Shown: positions 1 through 9,525, numbered from the stretch's first letter. The stretch: DNA of 64,000 bases from Nostoc sp. ATCC 53789 (GCF_009873495.1 NZ_CP046703.1:124001-188000), one strand, 5' to 3'. The notes: generated from the sequence alone by a model not told the origin. A program made the numbers and translations.

Positions 1-81
1 AAATATGGCAACCCTACCCCGATTCTCCAAAACTTGTTCTGGCGTAAATATTGAATCGGTTTCAAAATTATTCAACATCAT
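1..81 (-). CDS. Partial CDS (5' end only), probable NYN/LabA-like domain protein
   Basis: Twenty-seven codons are open from a tandem ATG (81-79 and 78-76) to the left window edge on the minus strand. The visible peptide contains FTPEQVLENRGRVAIF. From memory of cyanobacterial proteins, an N-terminus of this kind precedes the first strand of NYN (LabA/DUF88, PIN-like nuclease fold) domains, where RVAIF leads into an acidic metal-binding motif. That motif would lie outside the window, so the family call is inference. The gene is upstream of metG and on the same strand as it. Confidence 0.45.
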   Translation of the reverse strand, partial: MMLNNFETDSIFTPEQVLENRGRVAIF

Positions 82-244
82 TGTGATACCTCGATTTTTA
101 TCCCTGTTATTTTTGATACAAATTACGAACTTTTAGATGCTAGTCACAGCGGCTTATGATAATGTTCCGGGGCTAATATAAATTAAGCTCCGATAAATTT
201 TTTGAGAAAATAAGAAATTGAACAAAATCAGAGTTTGATAAGGA

Positions 245-1849
245 CTAATCGTTTTTCGGGGGTTCTATTCGCTTAAAAACTGGTTGGAATGTACCCAACT
301 GTTGTTTACTAGATAGTATCCCCCATGTCGCATGGGTGGCAAAAGGAGCGGTCACTGAACTTTGTATTTGATCGTTAAAGTCTATTCCAAAGCCCAGTTG
401 TTGATAAATATCGCTACTGATGTTTGGAATAATTGGGGAAAGCAGATAAGCTGCCAGTCTAACTGATTCTAGAACTGCGTAGAGAACTTTTTCCACGGAC
501 TCTTGCTGTCCCTGTTTATATAATGACCAAGGAGCTTGTTCATCAATAAACTTATTACTGGCTTGTGCCAGTGAAAGGATAGCGCCGCAGGCTTGACTGA
601 AGGCTAGTTCCTTATATGCTTCTTTCACCTGTTCCCCTAGACGTAAACCTATTGTTTTCAAAGGATTTTCGTCAGGAATTCCTTCATTGCCGATTGATGG
701 AACATTGTTGTCAACGCAGTATTTCTTCACCATGCTCAAGGTGCGATTGAGCAAATTACCTAAATCATTTGCCAAATCTGCATTCAGAACATTAATGAAC
801 CTTACTTCATTAAAATCTCCATCTTTGCCAAATTCGATTTCCTTAAGGAAGTAATAACGAACGGCATCACTACCATAGCGTTGAACTAACGAAACAGGAT
901 CAAGGGTATTACCCAGACTTTTACCCATCTTTTGACCATCTTTAGTCAAAAAGCCATGCCCAAATACTCTTTCTGGCAAGGGTAAGCCAGCTGACAACAA
1001 CATTGCCGGCCAATAAACTGCATGGAAGCGCAAAATATCTTTACCAATTAGGTGCAGGTTGATTGGCCACCATGTTTCTAAAGCATTTGCTAAAGTGGGT
1101 TCTGCATCTGGTTCGAGTAATGCCGTGACATAACCTAGCAGCGCGTCAAACCAAACATAAAGGGTATGTTTGGGATCAACTGGTACAGGAAAACCCCAAT
1201 CTAGATTTACCCGTGAAATAGAAAAGTCTTGCAGTCCTTGATTGACAAAGCTGAGGACTTCATTGCGCCGACTTTCTGGTTGAATAAAATCGGGTTTAGA
1301 TTGATAAAATTCTGTCAGCTTATTTTGATATTTAGATAAGCGGAAAAAATAGTTTTGCTCGTCTCGCCACTCAACTTCTTTGTTAGTATGAATCGGACAA
1401 CGATGTCCTTCTAGTAGATCGCGTTCTTCTTTGAATTCTTCGCAAGATACGCAATACCAGCCTTGTTGTTGTCCTTGGTAGATATCACCAGATTCCCAGA
1501 CTCGCTCAAAGAATTCTTTGACGATCGCTTCATGACGAGGTGCAGTTGTCCGACTAAAGCGATCGTATTTAATGTCTAGTAACTGCCACAAACTAACGAA
1601 ACTGGGGACAACTTCATCGCAAAACTCTTGTGGCGCTTTGCCTAAACTTTCTGCCGATCGCTGAATTTTTTGTCCGTGTTCATCTGTACCTGTAATTAGT
1701 AATACCCGATGTCCTAGTAATCTATGAAATCGTGCTACTACATCTGCTGCGATCGTCGTATAAGCACTGCCTATATGGGGGACATCGTTTACATAATATA
1801 GTGGTGTTGTCAGTGCAAATGTTTTTTCTGTTTTATTCACTAGATTCAT
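245..1849 (-). CDS. metG: Methionyl-tRNA synthetase
   Basis: This cytoplasmic class I synthetase charges tRNA-Met with methionine using ATP. The HIGH-type motif is HIGS at residues 25-28 and the KMSKS-type motif is KMGKS near 306-310. Between them is the connective-peptide region with one Cys-x2-Cys...Cys knuckle (CVSC...HRC, about residues 133-152). At 534 aa it is the short form: it ends after the anticodon-binding helical domain and lacks the C-terminal EMAP/Trbp111-like tRNA-binding domain of the E. coli enzyme. The ATG at 1849 is followed after eight residues by the conserved N-terminal strand (FALTTPLYYVND), so the start is credible. It is a single gene, divergent from the acyltransferase gene at 2229. 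Confidence 0.97.
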   Translation of the reverse strand: MNLVNKTEKTFALTTPLYYVNDVPHIGSAYTTIAADVVARFHRLLGHRVLLITGTDEHGQKIQRSAESLGKAPQEFCDEVVPSFVSLWQLLDIKYDRFSRTTAPRHEAIVKEFFERVWESGDIYQGQQQGWYCVSCEEFKEERDLLEGHRCPIHTNKEVEWRDEQNYFFRLSKYQNKLTEFYQSKPDFIQPESRRNEVLSFVNQGLQDFSISRVNLDWGFPVPVDPKHTLYVWFDALLGYVTALLEPDAEPTLANALETWWPINLHLIGKDILRFHAVYWPAMLLSAGLPLPERVFGHGFLTKDGQKMGKSLGNTLDPVSLVQRYGSDAVRYYFLKEIEFGKDGDFNEVRFINVLNADLANDLGNLLNRTLSMVKKYCVDNNVPSIGNEGIPDENPLKTIGLRLGEQVKEAYKELAFSQACGAILSLAQASNKFIDEQAPWSLYKQGQQESVEKVLYAVLESVRLAAYLLSPIIPNISSDIYQQLGFGIDFNDQIQSSVTAPFATHATWGILSSKQQLGTFQPVFKRIEPPKND

Positions 1850-2228
1850 ACAAAATAAAAATTAACTTATTAAAACCTTTTGCTTCTTACTTTTGTGGGA
1901 AAAACCACGCAATTATACAATAATATTTCCATTTTTTCCAATAACACCTTAATAGTAGCAAATTTATCAGGTCAAAAATTGTTTTGTAATATGTATCTAT
2001 TCAAATCATTTTTGCCTATATGAGGAAAAGTAACTAATCATAATTTTTTTGAATACTTTCTATTAGAAATTATTGTGATCGAGAATACATAATGCAGAAT
2101 GCAGAAAACTTAGCTGGTTTTGTAGATCAGATATTTCTATCTTAAGACGGTCATGGCAGTAGTAAAGAAATGTAAAAATTAAGTTAAGATAAACCGCCAT
2201 ATTTACCGGAAAAATATATTGATTAGGT
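1850..2228. other. Intergenic, divergent promoter region
   Basis: This AT-rich gap separates the divergent metG and acyltransferase genes and should contain both promoters. I saw no convincing operator, terminator or coding potential. The open frame at 1732-1923 on the plus strand is mostly antisense to metG and is not supported. Confidence 0.5.
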
Positions 2229-2954
2229 ATGAGTCGAAATAGCCCCCTAGAGATTTCTCGCGCTTTGGTGGCGGCACTCTCAACACAAATGTTTCGCTAT
2301 TATGAGGATCGCATTCCCCAGGATGCTAGCGTTTTGGTAGTCAGCAATCACCGCAGCTTCATGGATGCACTGATATTAATGGCGGCGTTATCAAGTCCGA
2401 TTCGCTTTGCTTGCCATCACTATATGGGACAAGTGCCAGTAATGCGGGAGATTGTCACCGATCAATTGGGGTGTTTTCCTTTGGAGGAAACTCAAAACCG
2501 CCAACAAAGCTTTTTTTCGCAGTCGCAGTTGCTATTGCAGTCTAAGCAGATGGTGGGAGTATTTCCAGAAGGGACTGCACCAATGGTGAAATTTACTCAG
2601 CCAAACCAGGTGGGTGAGTTTCAACGGGGATTTGCCCATTTAGCATTGCGAGCGGATGTGCAGGATTTAGCAATTTTGCCGATCGCGATCGCTTCCCTAG
2701 AAGAGGTAAACACGAATGGTTTTCCCTTAAGGCTTTTGAGTGTATTTGACCCTTCAGAACCTTTATTTAATCAAGCTGGTTGGCATCCTTTGGTAATTTA
2801 TCGTCGGGTTGCGGTGTTAATCGGTCGCCCTTATTGGATAACACCCCAACATCAAAAAAAATATCACGGGAAACAAGCCAGAACTGTTGTGGCTGAACTG
2901 ACAGAACACTGTCATGGTGAAATTAGCCATTTACTGCGTCAAGGTTGCTATTAG
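2229..2954 (+). CDS. PlsC-family 1-acyl-glycerol-3-phosphate acyltransferase-like protein
   Basis: Predicted membrane-associated acyltransferase of 241 aa. The catalytic H-x4-D motif is HRSFMD (H41, D46), preceded by the typical VVSN, and the glycerol-phosphate-binding motif FPEGT lies near residue 113. The family moves an acyl group from acyl-ACP or acyl-CoA to lysophosphatidate or related acceptors. A second PlsC-family gene at 19332, close to plsX-fabH-fabD, has more canonical motifs, so this copy may act on another acceptor; that is inference. It is followed after 89 bp, on the same strand, by an alpha/beta hydrolase gene, so a lipid-related pair is possible but unproven. Confidence 0.85.
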   Translation: MSRNSPLEISRALVAALSTQMFRYYEDRIPQDASVLVVSNHRSFMDALILMAALSSPIRFACHHYMGQVPVMREIVTDQLGCFPLEETQNRQQSFFSQSQLLLQSKQMVGVFPEGTAPMVKFTQPNQVGEFQRGFAHLALRADVQDLAILPIAIASLEEVNTNGFPLRLLSVFDPSEPLFNQAGWHPLVIYRRVAVLIGRPYWITPQHQKKYHGKQARTVVAELTEHCHGEISHLLRQGCY

Positions 2955-3043
2955 AGCTATTCGATTTTGGATTTTGGATTGTCGGAACAATTAACAGTTC
3001 AAAAGTTTTATACCATTGACTAATGACCATTGACCAATGACCA

Positions 3044-3871
3044 ATGACTATCTCTGAAGTTGAGTTAAAGCCTTGTTTCCTGACTCCTAAACGAGTACAG
3101 CCAGAGTATCCGCTATTGGTATATTTACCGGGAATGGATGGAACAGGTCAATTATTGCGATCGCAGACTGCTGGATTAGAAACTGGCTTTGATGTCCGTT
3201 CTTTGGCACTCCCCCGGAAAGACCTTAACACTTGGGATGTGCTAACAAAAAGTGTATTGGACTTGATCGACGCTGAATTAGAAAAAAGCTCTCACAGGTC
3301 AGTTTACTTGTGTGGTGAGTCCTTTGGTGGTTGCTTGGCAATGAAAGTAGCGATCCAAGCACCCCATTTATTTAAGCGAACTATCTTAATTAACCCAGCT
3401 TCGTCCTTTCGTCTTCGCCCTTGGTTGAGTTGGGCATCTCAACTTACTTACCTAGTGCCATCAGAATTGTATGATGTTGGCGCACTGGGGTTGTTGCCGT
3501 TTTTGGCATCTTTGCCTCGCATTTCTCGGAGCGATCGCCATGAACTGCTGAAAACCATGCGTTCTGTACCAGCAGAAACTGTTCTGTGGCGATTGTCTTT
3601 ACTGCGAGAGTTTGAAGTTGATGAGGAAAAGTTAAGTCGCTTAACTCAACCAGTTTTGTTAATTGCTGGTGGTAGCGATCGCCTTTTGCCTTCTGTAACA
3701 GAAGTGAAGCGGATAGGGAATATCTTACCAAATAACAAGATTGTGGTGCTGCCTGAATGCGGACATGCTTGCTTGCTAGAGCAAGATATTAATCTCTATG
3801 AAATTCTTAAGGATAACGACTTTTTAGAAAATAATTCTGATATAAGTACAAGGCTAGAGGTGAGAGGATAG
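3044..3871 (+). CDS. Alpha/beta-fold hydrolase
   Basis: The 275-aa protein has the layout of an alpha/beta hydrolase: an early LPGMDGTG oxyanion-type loop, the nucleophile elbow GESFGG with Ser93, an acidic residue in GGSDRLLP (Asp212) and a late GHAC histidine (His241), giving a plausible Ser-Asp-His triad. The substrate cannot be read from the sequence. The ATG at 3044 lies inside a CCAATGAC short repeat (3015-3047), so start codon and upstream region come from repeat DNA and no clear ribosome-binding site is visible. Starts further downstream would remove the first strand. The last residues are charged and look unstructured. Confidence 0.8.
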   Translation: MTISEVELKPCFLTPKRVQPEYPLLVYLPGMDGTGQLLRSQTAGLETGFDVRSLALPRKDLNTWDVLTKSVLDLIDAELEKSSHRSVYLCGESFGGCLAMKVAIQAPHLFKRTILINPASSFRLRPWLSWASQLTYLVPSELYDVGALGLLPFLASLPRISRSDRHELLKTMRSVPAETVLWRLSLLREFEVDEEKLSRLTQPVLLIAGGSDRLLPSVTEVKRIGNILPNNKIVVLPECGHACLLEQDINLYEILKDNDFLENNSDISTRLEVRG

Positions 3872-3965
3872 GGTGAGCGCCCTGCTCCTAAAAAGAAATT
3901 AAAATAAACAAACTGCTTTTCTACGCCGGAATTATTTCTCATCTGGAAACAGACTGGAGACTCAA

Positions 3966-4562
3966 ATGACCCCAGCAGCCATCGCTATACCCCGTCAGGA
4001 ATCACCCCTCTTGTTTGAGGGACTGACTTGGAGAGAATTCAAAGCAGTTGAGCAGTTGCTAGACCGTCCAGGATATAGGCTCTCTTTCCTGAATGGAGTT
4101 TTGGAGATCCGAAGAATGCCTGGAGAACCACACGAAACCGTTAAGAAAAGAATTGCTGCATTAGTGGAACTTTACTTGCTTGCGGCTGGGTTTGACTTTA
4201 TTCCCACTGGCTCAATGACCTTGGAAAGTGAAGTGGGTGCTGTCAAGCGTGAGGCGGATGAATCTTATAAACTGGCTCCAGATCGAGTGCGTCCCGATCT
4301 GGTGATTGAAGTGGCGTTTACAAGTGGCGGTATCGACAAGCTGGAGGCATATAAGCGGCTCTTGATTCCAGAAGTGTGGTTTTGGGAAGATGGTGTGTTA
4401 GAAGTTTATCACCTGCGGAAAGAGGACAAGGCACTTCACTATGAGAGGGTTTCCAGTAGTGAGGAGGTCAAAGGAATCGATCTGGATTTGTTGTTACGTT
4501 GCATTCTTATGGTGAATCATGTGGATGCCATCAAGACTTTTCAGCAGGCGCTGCAAAAATAG
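3966..4562 (+). CDS. Uma2-family (DUF820) putative endonuclease
   Basis: A 198-aa member of the PD-(D/E)xK-fold Uma2 family that is greatly expanded in cyanobacteria. Visible family landmarks are LTWREFKAVEQLL near the N-terminus, the strand PDRVRPDLVIEV with the acidic metal-binding Asp, and the following K-L-x-x-Y-K-R-L-x-I-P-E-V-W segment. The cellular role of the family is not established. A second intact member is at 24365 and a fragment at 47376, all mutually divergent, which fits a dispersed family rather than local duplication. Confidence 0.85.
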   Translation: MTPAAIAIPRQESPLLFEGLTWREFKAVEQLLDRPGYRLSFLNGVLEIRRMPGEPHETVKKRIAALVELYLLAAGFDFIPTGSMTLESEVGAVKREADESYKLAPDRVRPDLVIEVAFTSGGIDKLEAYKRLLIPEVWFWEDGVLEVYHLRKEDKALHYERVSSSEEVKGIDLDLLLRCILMVNHVDAIKTFQQALQK

Positions 4563-4718
4563 CTGGCGATCTGCTTTAATTTCTAATTGTGTGATGCCTG
4601 CGGCAACCCAGAAGAAAATAGTTAATCTTCAACTGATATTTACGTTTATAGAGAGATGTAGAGCCGCTCATAATTCGCTACAAGTTTAGAAAGAGGCTTT
4701 ACAGCATGGTGTCAAGTA

Positions 4719-5885
4719 ATGGCAGACAAATCCCCACAAGAAATAGTAGTGAATAAATCAGTTAATTCACCTAATGAAACTTCAGAAATAGAGATCCAGG
4801 CTCAATCATCAGTAGAAAATGAACCGTCTGTATTAGAGTCTTTTGTTCAAACTGTTGCTCAAACTGGCAAAGCAGTTTTAGATACAGCATTAGAGGTAGG
4901 AGAAGCGACAGCGAAACAAACACACAAGTTAATTGAGCAAACAACTCAAACCAGTGGTCAGGTTGTGAATCGCCTCAGCGAAAATTGGTTGATTAGAAAA
5001 CTATCTGGAGTATTAAATCTAAATTGGCTAATTGGTACTACTGATGCTGTTGATTTGGAAAAAGCAGAAGCTGCGGTAAACAAGCTCAAACAAAAGTATC
5101 CAAATGAATCACCTAGTGAGATTGCTCACCGAATCATGGTGGAAAAAGCGACTCAAGCAGGCACTGTTGGACTAGCCACTAGTATTTTGCCAGGAGTAGC
5201 AATTGCATTGTTGGCAATTGATTTAACAGCGACAACAAAATTGCAGTCAGAAATGCTTTATCAAATTGCATTTGACTACGGACTAGATTTAAAAGATCCT
5301 GCCCGTAAAGGAGAAGTCTTAGCAATTTTTGGTCTGGCTTTGGGTGGAGGTCGTCTTTTGAAAGCTGCGGGATTAGGATTACTGCGAAATGTGCCTTTAG
5401 CGGGTGCTGCGATCGCAGCTAGTTCAAATGCAACAATGATCTATTCATTGGGTTATGCTGCTTGTCGATTTTACGAAGCCAAGCTAGATGAATCAACTTC
5501 CCTAGCATCGCCACAGACTCTGGCAACATTAAAAGCAGAAAGTGAAAAGTATCTCGAAAGTGCGATCGCTCAAGAAGCCGTCATGGATCAAATCTTAGTT
5601 CACATGATTCTGGCTAGCCATCCAGATAAGACTTTGGAAGAAATTTTGCCAGAATTACAAGCTGTAAAACTCAGTCCTACCTCGTTGGATGCCATTGCCC
5701 AAAATATCAAATCACCTAAGTCTTTAGATATACTGCTCAATCAGCTGAATCGTGATTTTGCTATACCCTTGCTCGTTCAGTGTGAAAAAATTGCCCAGCT
5801 TGACAATAAGACTACACCTCTAGAGCAAGAAGTAATAGCAGCGATCGCCAGAAAATTTAACATTGATACAACAATTGGGGCATAG
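4719..5885 (+). CDS. EcsC-like hypothetical protein
   Basis: 388 aa. Residues 1-100 are Gln/Thr/Ser/Val-rich and probably disordered. The centre (about 145-250) has hydrophobic Ala/Gly/Leu segments with glycine-rich turns and phrases such as LPGVAIALLAIDLTAT and the LDLKDPARKGEVLAIFGLALGGG region, which resemble EcsC-family proteins. The C-terminal third looks helical. The similarity is from pattern memory and moderate. No catalytic motif is visible and no function is proposed. The gene stands alone, and repeat DNA begins directly at its stop codon. Confidence 0.5.
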   Translation: MADKSPQEIVVNKSVNSPNETSEIEIQAQSSVENEPSVLESFVQTVAQTGKAVLDTALEVGEATAKQTHKLIEQTTQTSGQVVNRLSENWLIRKLSGVLNLNWLIGTTDAVDLEKAEAAVNKLKQKYPNESPSEIAHRIMVEKATQAGTVGLATSILPGVAIALLAIDLTATTKLQSEMLYQIAFDYGLDLKDPARKGEVLAIFGLALGGGRLLKAAGLGLLRNVPLAGAAIAASSNATMIYSLGYAACRFYEAKLDESTSLASPQTLATLKAESEKYLESAIAQEAVMDQILVHMILASHPDKTLEEILPELQAVKLSPTSLDAIAQNIKSPKSLDILLNQLNRDFAIPLLVQCEKIAQLDNKTTPLEQEVIAAIARKFNIDTTIGA

Positions 5886-5940
5886 GGAATGGGGAATAGG
5901 GAATAGGGGATAGGGAATAGGGAATAGGGAATAGGGAATG
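5886..5940. repeat. GGGAATA-type short tandem repeat
   Basis: Seven to eight imperfect copies of a 7-8 base unit (GGGAATA / GGGGATA) directly follow the stop codon of the EcsC-like gene. This is the short tandemly repeated repetitive class common between genes of Nostoc-type genomes. Confidence 0.85.
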
Positions 5941-5984
5941 AAGGAGGACGTAAAAGAATCTGACTTTTCACGGCATCTGGAAAA

Positions 5985-6067
5985 CCTCTCTCTAAATCTC
6001 TCTCCTAAGAGGAGAGAGACTTTGAATTTTCCCCCTTCCCGCGTCGGGAAGGGGGTTAGGGGGTTAG
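5985..6067. repeat. Dispersed repeat with two strong hairpins
   Basis: Two inverted repeats lie side by side. The first is CTCTCTCC-TAAGA-GGAGAGAG at about 5998-6018. The second has a 10-bp perfect stem, CCCCCTTCCC (6031-6040) with GGGAAGGGGG (6046-6055), followed by TTAGGGGGTTAGG. The arrangement is that of non-autonomous dispersed repeats in cyanobacteria; it could also act as a transcript-end hairpin for the gene ending at 5885. Confidence 0.6.
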
Positions 6068-6130
6068 GTTTTTGGTGGATTTTTCCACATAACGCGAAAA
6101 GTCAGGTAGAAGAATGGAGATCATAGCTTC

Positions 6131-6247
6131 ATTAACGAGGATAAAAGACTCGTTAACGGAGTTCTGAGGTGGATTCACGAGGATAAAAGACTCGTTAACG
6201 GAGTTCTGAGGTGGATTAACGAGTATAAAAGACTCGTTAATGAGTAC
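6131..6247. repeat. Three tandem 42-bp units, each with a TTAACGAG/CTCGTTAA palindrome
   Basis: Units start at 6131, 6173 and 6215; the third is truncated to about 33 bp. Each contains the inverted repeat TTAACGAG - 9 bases - CTCGTTAA, changed to TTCACGAG in unit two. The unit length is a multiple of three, so a minus-strand frame repeats a 14-residue peptide, but no credible gene surrounds it. The array ends about 150 bp before pepA. Confidence 0.85.
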
Positions 6248-6400
6248 TACTTGCACTAATTCACTAAATTATAGCTACCGCTCCCTGCTCCGCAATGCCC
6301 AATGCTTCATGCCCCATGCCCAATACCCATTCCCCTCATCCTGAAACAAGAATTTTGAGCAATACTGGTACAGGAAGGAATATTTACATAAAATCCCAAA

Positions 6401-7882
6401 ATGACAATTCAACCTAGTGATAAGCCTTTGCTAGAGTGGGCAGGCGATAGTTTGGCAATAGGATTATTTGAAGATGCAGTCGAGTTAACCGGAGAACTAG
6501 CAACTTTAGATCAAAAGTTTTCCGGGGTCTTAAAAGAACTAATTGCGGAAGAAGAATTTAAAGGTAAAGCCAACAGTACAATTTTCACTCGTGTGAATCC
6601 TGGTAGCCCAGTACGTAAATTGATTCTGGTAGGATTGGGTAAACCAGATACACTAAAACTCGACACTTTGAGACGCGCTGCTGCTGCGGTAGCCAGAGTC
6701 GCAAAAAAGCAGAAAAGCAAAATTTTGGGATTTAGTTTCCCATTATGGAATAACGATCCAGCCGCAAGCGCCCAAGCGATCGCAGAAGGTGTTGAATTAG
6801 CACTTTATCAGGATATTCGTTTTAAATCAGAACCAGAAGATAAAGGTTCGCAAATAGAAAGCATCGATTTACTAGGTTTCGGTGGACAAGAAGCAGCCAT
6901 AACCCTCGCCAATCAAATCGTTTCCGGGGTAAATTTGGCACGGGAGTTAGTGGCAGCACCAGCCAATGCGGTAACACCAATTACTTTAGCCGAAACTGCC
7001 CAAGCGATCGCTAAAGACCACGGTTTACAAGTAGAAATTCTCGAAAAAGAAGACTGTGAAAAGTTGGGTATGGGTGCTTTTTTGGGAGTATCGCAAGGTT
7101 CCGAGTTGCCACCTAAATTTATTCACCTGACTTACAAACCAGAAGGTACACCGAAAAAGAAACTAGCAATTATTGGCAAAGGTGTAACCTTTGATTCCGG
7201 CGGACTGAATATTAAAGGTGCTGGTAGCGGCATCGAAACCATGAAAATGGATATGGGCGGTGCAGCTGCTACCTTGGGGGCGGCAAAAGCAATTGCTCAA
7301 ATTAAGCCAGATGTTGAAGTTCACTTTATCTCGGCGGTAGCCGAAAACATGATTAGCGGTCGCGCCATGCACCCTGGAGACATTCTCACAGCGTCAAACG
7401 GCAAAACAATCGAAGTGAACAACACCGACGCAGAAGGACGTTTAACCCTTGCAGATGCCTTGGTGTATGCTGACAAATTAGGGTTGGATGCGATCGTGGA
7501 TTTAGCCACCCTAACCGGTGCTAACGTCATTGCCTTGGGTGATGATATTGCTGGTTTGTACACTCCCGATGATGACGTAGCTTCCCAGATCGAAAAAGCT
7601 GCCCAAACTTCAGGGGAAAAGATTTGGCGGATGCCAATGGAAGAAAAATATTTTGAAGGGCTAAAGTCTGGGATTGCGGACATGAAAAATACAGGGCCGC
7701 GTCCAGGTGGTGCCATTACTGCTGCTCTTTTCCTCAAGCAATTTGTCAAAGAAACCCCTTGGGCGCACATAGATATTGCTGGCCCAGTGTGGGCAGATAA
7801 AGAAAATGGCTACAACGGCGCAGGAGCAACCGGCTACGGCGTTCGGACGCTAGTTAACTGGGTGTTGGGGATTGAAGAGTAG
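6401..7882 (+). CDS. pepA: Cytosol (leucyl) aminopeptidase, M17 family
   Basis: The 493-aa protein has the M17 two-domain layout: an N-terminal macro-like domain and a C-terminal catalytic domain with two metal ions. The family signature NTDAEGRL is at residues 341-348. The lysine/aspartate metal-binding segment ([13 protein letters not shown]) is near 259-271, and the MKMDMGGAA helix follows. It removes N-terminal residues from peptides in the cytoplasm; M17 enzymes form hexamers. It is transcribed alone, with repeats on both sides. Confidence 0.97.
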   Translation: MTIQPSDKPLLEWAGDSLAIGLFEDAVELTGELATLDQKFSGVLKELIAEEEFKGKANSTIFTRVNPGSPVRKLILVGLGKPDTLKLDTLRRAAAAVARVAKKQKSKILGFSFPLWNNDPAASAQAIAEGVELALYQDIRFKSEPEDKGSQIESIDLLGFGGQEAAITLANQIVSGVNLARELVAAPANAVTPITLAETAQAIAKDHGLQVEILEKEDCEKLGMGAFLGVSQGSELPPKFIHLTYKPEGTPKKKLAIIGKGVTFDSGGLNIKGAGSGIETMKMDMGGAAATLGAAKAIAQIKPDVEVHFISAVAENMISGRAMHPGDILTASNGKTIEVNNTDAEGRLTLADALVYADKLGLDAIVDLATLTGANVIALGDDIAGLYTPDDDVASQIEKAAQTSGEKIWRMPMEEKYFEGLKSGIADMKNTGPRPGGAITAALFLKQFVKETPWAHIDIAGPVWADKENGYNGAGATGYGVRTLVNWVLGIEE

Positions 7883-7923
7883 GAAATAGGAGGCAGGGGA
7901 GCAGGGGACAAGGGGAGAAGGGG

Positions 7924-8141
7924 GAATGGCACGCTTGAAAAGCTGAAACCTCCTTGCTGGCATGGTGTGGGAGGTGTGGGAGGTGTGGGAGGCAATGCAG
8001 CATTTGTTGATATGCAGTTATTCAATTTCTCCTCTTTCTCCCCACACTTCCCACACTCCCCCCACTCCCCACACTTCCCCCACTCCCCACACTCAAAAAG
8101 CAAGTTATATCAGGGCTTTGCGATTAACAAGCGTGCCATTC
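7924..8141. mobile_element. MITE-like element with 14-bp perfect terminal inverted repeats
   Basis: GAATGGCACGCTTG (7924-7937) and its exact reverse complement CAAGCGTGCCATTC (8128-8141) bound a 218-bp segment with no transposase. The interior has GTGGGAGGT tandem repeats (about 7967-7993) and, on the other side, the complementary-type CCCCACACTTCCC repeats (8041-8095), so the whole can fold back on itself. The right boundary coincides exactly with the start of a 73-bp sequence that also occurs at 41553-41625. Confidence 0.6.
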
Positions 8142-8214
8142 GGGACAAGAGGTGAGAACTTGAAACAAGTCTTTCCCCTTGTCCCCAATTCTCCTTGTCC
8201 CCAAGTCCTCTTCC
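8142..8214. repeat. 73-bp dispersed repeat, copy 1
   Basis: Nearly identical to 41553-41625 over 73 bases; differences are limited to a few positions around 8160-8165. It contains CTTGTCCCC and TCTCCTTGTCCCC arms. In this copy the left arm is degenerate (TTGAAACAAG instead of TTGGGGACAAG), so the long hairpin seen in copy 2 is weaker. It is followed by CCCCATGCCCAATGCCC-type simple repeats up to about 8250. Confidence 0.85.
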
Positions 8215-8383
8215 CAATTCCCCATTCCCCATGCCCCATGCCCAATGCCCAAATTCGTGCTATCTTGAGCTTGCCAGCAAAAATTGTTGCAATAGTAACA
8301 GAAGTAATTTGGCAGTCAGAAAGTTAAGCTTTTTCGGCAAAGCCATCTGGTAAAATTTATAAGGTTTCTAAAAGCTCTGAGCA

Positions 8384-9406
8384 ATGGGATCGACTCGCGT
8401 ACGGATCGCAATTGACGCAATGGGAGGGGATCACGCACCCGGTGAAATCGTTGCTGGCGCACTGCGAGCAAAGGAAGAATTGGGTGTAGAAGTATTACTT
8501 GTTGGTGATCCCCAACAAATAGAAGCTGCCTTGCCGCCAAAAACGAATTTAGCGCAGGTGGAGATCGTTCCTGCTGAGGAAGCGATCGCAATGGATGAGG
8601 AGCCTTTAAATGCGGTTAGACGCAAACGCAAGGCTTCTATCAATGTGGCAATGGATTTAGTCAAGCAGCAAAAGGCAGATGCCGTATTTTCTGCCGGTCA
8701 TTCTGGGGCAGCTATGGCATCGGCTTTGCTTCGCTTAGGGCGATTGCCGGGAATTGATCGTCCAGCAATCGGGACTGTTTTTCCGACAATTGTTGCTGGT
8801 AAGCCAGTGTTGGTTCTTGATGTTGGCGCAAATGTAGATTGCCGCCCGAAGTTTTTAGAGCAGTTTGCCGTCATGGGATCGGCTTATAGTCAGTATGTCT
8901 TAGGTACAACTGAACCGAAAGTGGGTTTGTTGAATATCGGTGAAGAAGACTCTAAAGGCAATGATGCAGCCGTCCGCGCCCATCAACTGCTCCGCGAAAA
9001 TTCTCAAATTAATTTTATTGGCAATGCCGAAGGGCGTGATGTGCTTTCCGGTCACTTCGATGTAATTGTCTGCGATGGCTTTGTGGGCAATGTACTGTTA
9101 AAATTTGCCGAAGCAGTTGGAGAAGTGATTCTGCAAATTCTGCGGGAAGAATTACCTCAAGGATTGCATGGTCAAATCGGTTCAGCAATCTTAAAACCAA
9201 ACCTGAAGCGAGTTAAGCAACGCATGGATCATGCAGAACACGGTGGTGCTTTGTTGTTAGGCGTGGCAGGAGTTTGTTTTATCGGTCACGGTAGCTCACA
9301 AGCACCTTCAATTTTCAATGCTATTCGCATGGCTAAAGAAGCTGTTGACAACCAGGTGCTACAACGAATTCAGTCCCAATATATCCTAGAGCGCGAAAGC
9401 GGTTAG
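8384..9406 (+). CDS. plsX: Phosphate acyltransferase PlsX
   Basis: PlsX makes acyl-phosphate from acyl-ACP, feeding glycerol-3-phosphate acylation in phospholipid synthesis; it is a soluble, peripherally membrane-bound enzyme. The 340-aa length and the opening RIAIDAMGGDHAP, the SAGHSGAAMA loop and the late EHGGALLLGVAG block are family hallmarks. The first gene of the order plsX-fabH-fabD, which links fatty-acid initiation to phospholipid synthesis. A 119-bp gap filled with short tandem repeats separates it from fabH. Confidence 0.97.
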   Translation: MGSTRVRIAIDAMGGDHAPGEIVAGALRAKEELGVEVLLVGDPQQIEAALPPKTNLAQVEIVPAEEAIAMDEEPLNAVRRKRKASINVAMDLVKQQKADAVFSAGHSGAAMASALLRLGRLPGIDRPAIGTVFPTIVAGKPVLVLDVGANVDCRPKFLEQFAVMGSAYSQYVLGTTEPKVGLLNIGEEDSKGNDAAVRAHQLLRENSQINFIGNAEGRDVLSGHFDVIVCDGFVGNVLLKFAEAVGEVILQILREELPQGLHGQIGSAILKPNLKRVKQRMDHAEHGGALLLGVAGVCFIGHGSSQAPSIFNAIRMAKEAVDNQVLQRIQSQYILERESG

Positions 9407-9500
9407 TCATTAGTCATTAGTCATTAGTCATTTGTCAAAGACAACTGACACAGGACAAATGACACAGGACAAATGACAAAGGACAAATGACAAAGGACAA
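9407..9500. repeat. GTCATTA / GACAAAG short tandem repeats
   Basis: GTCATTA units run from the plsX stop, followed by the reverse-oriented family GACAAATGACA/GGACAAA, making an imperfect inverted structure between plsX and fabH. The same family occurs at 10525-10602, 36006-36120 and 50231-50308. Confidence 0.85.
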
Positions 9501-9525
9501 AAGCTGATAGCTTGGGAGATTAGGA

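Noticed and set aside
7321..7770. 149-codon minus-strand frame
   Set aside because: Antisense to the pepA catalytic domain, which is unmistakable on the plus strand.
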